This document shows, in pieces, positions 8,249 to 11,863 of a stretch of 11,863 nt of DNA. The notes beneath the pieces were generated by a model, which was not told where the DNA came from, did not search any database, and saw only the letters and a program-made list of their open reading frames with translations. This DNA comes from Ichthyophonus hoferi (taxonomy: Eukaryota; Opisthokonta; Ichthyosporea; Ichthyophonida; Ichthyophonidae). The position numbers and the translations under genes were made by a program. The DNA lies in NCBI GenBank assembly GCA_002751075.1, contig NAOQ01000084.1:43494-55356 (forward strand), given 5' to 3'. Position 1 is the stretch's first letter. The number at the start of each line of letters is the position of its first letter.

Positions 8249-8286
8249 GGTCGAGAACCTAGTCAATCTATTCGTTCTGACCCAAG
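8249..8286 (+). CDS. Exon a of the plus-strand spliced gene (38 bases)
   Basis: Bounded by TTATTCATCAG and GTATCATT. It reads GREPSQSIRSDP and leaves AG, which completes a Ser codon with the first base of the next exon. It is short and polar, as expected for the disordered segment before a folded domain. The incoming phase is 0, assuming this acceptor is right. Confidence 0.6.
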
Positions 8287-11200
8287 GTATCATTTCCCCT
8301 CTGTCTACATATATGCATATTAGGATTTGATTATTATTATTATTATTATTATACTGTCATAGCTATACGTACCATACTCCCAATATATTTATATATATGA
8401 TATAACTCTATTATATCTGGATATAGTATAATGCTATCCAGTTGCTGTGTAGTATAGTAGTCTCTACTATTGATAAGGTCCTATATTTAGAATATATATA
8501 TCATTTATAACCTTGAACAACAGATCTTCATACTTAATTAGTAGAGCAATCAATCATTTGTTTATGACCAATTAAAGCTAAGAGATGTATAATTATTAGA
8601 TTGTCTTATTTATTTATTATTTATTATGCTTCTATTGGTTGAACATTTTAATAGGCGGATGGTCCATAGAATTATAATTTTAATGAGCTAAATTTAATTT
8701 TAATGGATTTTAAATATTAAGAAGAAAATTATATAATTGGACAGATTGGCTTAAGATAATTGGATTCACATTGTAAAAGCCAGACAATTGAATTGGTTAA
8801 GTAATAGGTACAAGTTCAAGCTACCTAAATATTATTGGTATTCATTGAAATGTAATGGGACAGAGACCACTATCCTTTTGCAATTAAATAATTTAAATTA
8901 AGAAACAGAACATGATTAGATATTAATATATATATACAGTCTTCCCCAGGACACCCAGGAATCCAATAAGACATCAGTTGACCTATATGAGAGAACAAAT
9001 GAGATTGCAGTACAGTCTCTGCAGGCACTGGTGGACTTTATTAGACCCAATAATGGTAAATAATTAATATTTATATTATTACATACCTCGATGAGGTATT
9101 GTTTTATTTCTGTACTCAATTATATGCTATGATGTACTATGTACTATACTATACATAGGTTTGGTTTTATATAAATTACCACTGTTAGCGTGTGTGCTAT
9201 TTTTATATTGGTGTGGCTGTATAGATGTAGGGTTTGAAACAATATTCATCTGCATGGCGTTGTGTATTTGTGTTTGATGGTACCATTAATTTTGAGTATA
9301 CCTATATATGTATGTACAGCATAGATGAAATAATGCCTATAGTTTATATTAATTACATTACATTACTTAATACTAGCTTCTTATTATTCTTAATTTTTGT
9401 TTAATTAATCACTATATATTATGAAGTAGCATGTGTCTTTCCAATATGGCTACATACATACACAATATAACATAACTGAGAAAAACCCTTGCAGTTTAAA
9501 TTATTTGTTTTCTTATGATGAGACTATTAATAATTTTGGTTTAATTATTTAACGAACCATCATATGATCAAGTATTCAATATCCTGTATACATACACCCT
9601 ATGGGTGGAAAACACGTAGGGTCTAATTCAATTATTAAATTAGGAAGTAGTCTAGATATAATATGATACACTTAAAAATTATAAAAGGAATCTGTCTATG
9701 GGAGGTTCTGCCTCTTGCTTCTCTTTGGTTATTTTGAATAAAGTTCTTGGTTTTTATTTAAATCTCTACTGGCAACTGTGGCTGCCATCCATAATACGTG
9801 GGATAATAGCTACAACAAAGTAAGATAATAACTACGCAGACTGAAAGTAACATTTTGATATCCCAATAAGAATAGATTAATAAATGGATTTATGGGATAA
9901 TAAGAGGGTATAGAATTACATATATAATATAACTATAACTTGCTTGATATAAACGTGTAACAGAACAGCAATACAATAACCAAGATATACATATAAAACA
10001 ATATTTAATGTATATATGTATGTATGATGATAATAATGTGTATTTTTAGTAACACAATGATGTCTATCTATATTTATGAAGTCATTATATTATAGCTTGA
10101 TATAAAGATGTTACAGAATGGACATACAACAACCAGTATATATACAACAATGTTTAATATATAATATATTAATTTAGTGTGTATATATAAGCAAGCATTT
10201 AAATTTTAAACAGAAATATATATGACTTTTATAATCAAATATAATCAAATATGTGTTTTAATTGGAGTGAGATATTTCCTTGCTAAACGCGAAGACGTTA
10301 AGGTACATACATATATATGTATTATGATATAGCATGTTTATCCTAATATAGTGATGTCTGTATATCTATATATGATAGTACTGAGCATAGAGATGTGGGT
10401 TTACAGAACAGAGACCTGATTGGGTAGTAGTGGATGATAATAAACCATTAGAAACAAAAGATGCAGCAGTGGAAATTATTAGGCAATTACCAAAGGTAAT
10501 GTAACAAACAGTAGGTAGTAGGTAAAGAAGATAAGGTATAATGTATTTGTATTTGTCTCGTATATTACATAGTATCTACTAGTATATATACTTATACAGC
10601 TATAAATGAATGTAAGCATATATGAACATGTAAGCACATATTCTAATATATATCATATGGCATACTGTACTATCCAATGGCATAATTTAATATAAATTAA
10701 TTTAAATTAATTTGATTTAATATAAGATAATATGATATGACCAGATATATTATTATATGATATGAGCTTTATATATTTGTGGGCATATATCGAAACAGTG
10801 TATTGTTTTTATATATTATCACTATACGATTGTATCCATATGCTTAACATACCGTCATAATGTTATACTATTACAATATCCAACCATTATACTATCATAC
10901 TATCCTATCGCAATACTATAATACAATATCATACAATCTTACCCTCATACTCTCCTACCATCATCATACTGCTATACTACTATATTATTATACTATCCTA
11001 TTACCATACTACCATACTATTATACTATCATACCATGATTCTACTATCCTACTATCCTACTATCATATTTTCATACTATCCTACTATAGTACTATTACAC
11101 TATGGTACTATCATACTATGGTACTACTATAGTATCACATGATCACCTTGTCAAACTGTCCTACTATCCTACTGTAACAACCAGGTTAGTCACAATATTA

Positions 11201-11555
11201 CCCTATCACAGCTCCATCCTATTATCCCTCCATCTCTAGAACAAAGGAGGATTGATGTTTTACTAGACCTATGGGCCACTACTACGAAAGATGGAGGTAG
11301 ATGTTAAAATAGAGAGAGGGAGAGGGGTGGCGGGAGAGAGAGGATAGATAAAGGAAGAGAGAATGATGTATAGAGGAAGGGGGGGAGAGAGAGGCGTAGG
11401 GTTATTACCTTAGCATTGCTTGTAGTAGTAGTAGTCTATACTATGTCCTACCCATTTTCAGTTCCAGGTGTTCCCTGTATCTCTAGGTAGGCTTAGTATA
11501 GGGCTTGTTTATATGTTGTATAGAAATGTAGTAGATATATAGACCATTATCTAAA

Positions 11556-11593
<38 letters not shown>

Positions 11594-11863
11594 AAGATAA
11601 CAAGTATATACTAATATCTATATAGCGCCCAAGTAATATCCTAGACCTATACAGTAATTTCTTAGTTGCACAGGTTTATATGTAACCTTTCCACTCTGTT
11701 TCCCTTTTTTCTCCTTGCTCCCTCTTCCCTCTTCCCTGTCTCACTCTCTCCTTCTTCTACCTATTCTCTTTCTATACCTATTAGTACATATTAAGCAAGA
11801 TGCAGTGAACCATCTCTGTAGGACATTGCAATACTACTTTATGCAAGAGGCGGAGGGTACTGA
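8249..11863 (+). CDS. Spliced gene, five exons seen, possible FAT-like helical domain (5' end not found, 3' end beyond window)
   Basis: Exons 8249-8286, 8940-9055, 10407-10495, 11212-11296 and 11785-11863 join in phases 2, 1, 0 and 1, all with GT-AG ends, giving about 135 residues with no stop. The first ~25 residues are polar and Ser/Pro-rich. After them, ERTNEIAVQSLQALVDFI resembles the DRSNDKVYENVTGLVKAV helix that opens the focal adhesion targeting (FAT) domain of focal adhesion kinase. The later PIIPPSLEQRRID resembles FAK's PLLPASTHREIE. The distance between the two motifs is nearly the same (55 versus 56 residues, by my hand count). FAT domains are four-helix bundles that bind paxillin LD motifs. 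The FAK tyrosine in YENV is not present at that position. The spliced gene is well supported; FAT homology is tentative. Other four-helix adhesion proteins (GIT, CAS family, PDCD10) remain possible. Confidence 0.72.
8287..8939 (+). other. Intron between exons a and b (653 bases)
   Basis: Phase-2 GT-AG intron, very AT-rich. Apart from the TTA microsatellite, only TATATA runs and short AATTGGA-type echoes (about 8737-8765) are visible. Confidence 0.6.
8331..8352. repeat. TTA trinucleotide microsatellite
   Basis: Seven TTA units within the intron between exons a and b of the plus-strand gene. Confidence 0.9.
8940..9055 (+). CDS. Exon b of the plus-strand spliced gene
   Basis: Bounded by TATATACAG and GTAAAT. 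It has 38 full codons, with a polar start (LPQDTQESNKTS) and then an amphipathic helix ERTNEIAVQSLQALVDFI. It ends in phase 1, so its last G joins AA of the next exon to give Glu. It is clearly less AT-rich than the flanking introns. Confidence 0.75.
9056..10406 (+). other. Intron between exons b and c (1351 bases)
   Basis: Phase-1 GT-AG intron. It includes a GC-richer stretch at about 9685-9800 with an AATAAA at about 9737, and a degenerate duplicated block at about 9942-10375. A 53-codon open frame at about 9658-9820 has no splice fit to the neighbouring exons and no recognised family. Confidence 0.55.
9942..10375. repeat. Degenerate direct repeats, unit spacing about 153 bases
   Basis: The block GCTTGATATAAA...GTAACAGAA...ATACAATAACCA...ACAATATTTAAT at about 9942-10010 is echoed at about 10095-10160 (GCTTGATATAAA...GTTACAGAA...TACAACAACCA...ACAATGTTTAAT). 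A third, partial echo around 10350-10375 (GTGATGTCTGTATATC) matches 10058-10072. This suggests old tandem duplication inside the intron. Confidence 0.55.
10407..10495 (+). CDS. Exon c of the plus-strand spliced gene
   Basis: Bounded by GTTTACAG and GTAATG. It has 29 full codons, starting QRPDWVVVDDNKPL and followed by a helix-like TKDAAVEIIRQLPK, ending in phase 0. A 1351-base intron lies before it, the largest in this gene as seen here. Confidence 0.75.
10496..11211 (+). other. Intron between exons c and d (716 bases)
   Basis: Phase-0 GT-AG intron. The left half has AT-rich runs such as repeated ATTTAATATAA around 10685-10740; the right half is almost entirely the octamer minisatellite described separately. 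Confidence 0.6.
10862..11180. repeat. Degenerate octamer minisatellite (CATACTAT / CCTACTAT)
   Basis: About 320 bases built from 8-base units of the form YNTACTAT, with CATACTAT and CCTACTAT the commonest and many single-base variants. The 90-codon Tyr/Leu/Ile/Ser-rich open frame at 10860-11132 results from the repeat and is not a gene. Confidence 0.85.
11212..11296 (+). CDS. Exon d of the plus-strand spliced gene
   Basis: Bounded by ACCCTATCACAG and GTAGATG. In phase 0 it reads LHPIIPPSLEQRRIDVLLDL and then WATTTKDG, ending in phase 1. A competing acceptor, CATCTCTAG at 11238, is possible but would need a phase-1 partner, which exon c does not provide. The Pro-rich turn followed by a charged helix is the part that most resembles the helix 2-3 turn of FAK's FAT domain. 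Confidence 0.7.
11309..11400. repeat. GA-rich polypurine tract
   Basis: About 90 bases that are nearly all purine on the plus strand (AGAGAGAGGGAGAGGGG, GGGGGGGAGAGAGAGG), broken by a few T and C. Such tracts can form triplex DNA in principle. Confidence 0.8.
11561..11590. repeat. (AT)15 dinucleotide microsatellite
   Basis: An uninterrupted AT run, self-complementary, inside the intron between exons d and e. Confidence 0.95.
11687..11784 (+). repeat. CT-rich polypyrimidine tract leading to a splice acceptor
   Basis: About 95 bases dominated by C and T (CCCTCTTCCCTCTTCCCTG, CTCACTCTCTCCTTCTTC), ending at CTATTAG, the acceptor of exon e. It is unusually long for a polypyrimidine tract. Confidence 0.8.
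11785..11863 (+). CDS. Exon e of the plus-strand spliced gene (runs off the window)
   Basis: It follows a very long pyrimidine tract ending CTATTAG. With the G left over from exon d it reads VHIKQDAVNHLCRTLQYYF and continues MQEAEGT, open to the window edge. The helical character fits helix 3 of a four-helix bundle. The true 3' boundary lies outside the window. Confidence 0.68.

Larger units (their letters stand above)
11297..11784 (+). other. Intron between exons d and e (488 bases), purine-rich then pyrimidine-rich
   Basis: Phase-1 GT-AG intron. A GA-rich tract (about 11309-11400) is followed by an (AT)15 run (11561-11590) and a CT-rich tract (about 11687-11780) that serves as the polypyrimidine tract. 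The GA and CT tracts are loosely complementary. Confidence 0.65.

Noticed and set aside
8916-9119. 67-codon open frame on the minus strand
   Set aside because: It is the complement of exon b, whose plus-strand reading has matching phases with its neighbours.
10860-11132. 90-codon open frame on the plus strand
   Set aside because: It is the octamer minisatellite read in a frame without stops.
11455-11491. Possible microexon TTCCAG...TCTAG before GTAGGC in the intron between exons d and e
   Set aside because: It could accept phase 1 from exon d but would leave phase 2, which puts a stop in exon e; direct d-to-e splicing is in frame.
1-11863. CRISPR array, operon, prophage, retroelement or DNA transposon
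   Set aside because: No regular spacer array, no reverse transcriptase, integrase or transposase-like frame, and no long terminal repeats or clear terminal inverted repeats with target duplications were seen on either strand.

Overview
The window looks like ordinary nuclear DNA of an AT-rich animal genome. The coding parts carry GT-AG introns of about 0.5-1.35 kb. The non-coding DNA is roughly 70% A+T and full of short microsatellites. There is no bacterial-style gene packing, no Shine-Dalgarno pattern and no recognisable mobile element. A nuclear COX7C, a C2H2 zinc-finger gene and a possible focal-adhesion-targeting-like helical domain all fit a metazoan. I cannot name the species; a non-bilaterian such as a sponge or cnidarian is only a guess.

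Layout. (1) 1-867: AT-rich flank of COX7C with a weak tRNA-like relic. (2) 868-2047, minus strand: a small two-exon gene for cytochrome c oxidase subunit 7C. It is easy to miss because each exon is only about 115-120 bases. A CpG-bearing promoter-like patch sits at about 2064-2167 and two CCAAT boxes lie further upstream. (3) 2168-4539: about 2.4 kb of AT-rich intergenic DNA holding a tRNA-like relic and one GC-richer patch of unknown nature. (4) 4540-6222, minus strand: an intronless 560-residue zinc-finger protein with two canonical C2H2 fingers at the extreme C-terminus, a divergent finger at the N-terminus and a long low-complexity middle. (5) 6223-8248: AT-rich DNA between this gene and the next, with a GC-richer island at about 7105-7310 and GATA/TTA simple repeats. 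(6) 8249-11863, plus strand: at least five short exons of one spliced gene that runs off the right edge. All four splice junctions are phase-compatible. The joined peptide resembles the four-helix FAT domain of focal adhesion kinase by motif and spacing, but this is a suggestion rather than a firm assignment. Its introns hold degenerate tandem repeats, an octamer minisatellite, an (AT)15 run and a purine-rich/pyrimidine-rich pair.

The three genes have no obvious shared pathway: respiration (COX7C), probable transcriptional regulation (zinc finger) and possible adhesion signalling. The minus-strand zinc-finger gene and the plus-strand gene diverge, so they may share control DNA around 6223-6330, but the first exon of the plus-strand gene was not securely found. 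I saw no convincing evidence of a wholly new biological system. The most useful results are the two genes recovered from short exons.
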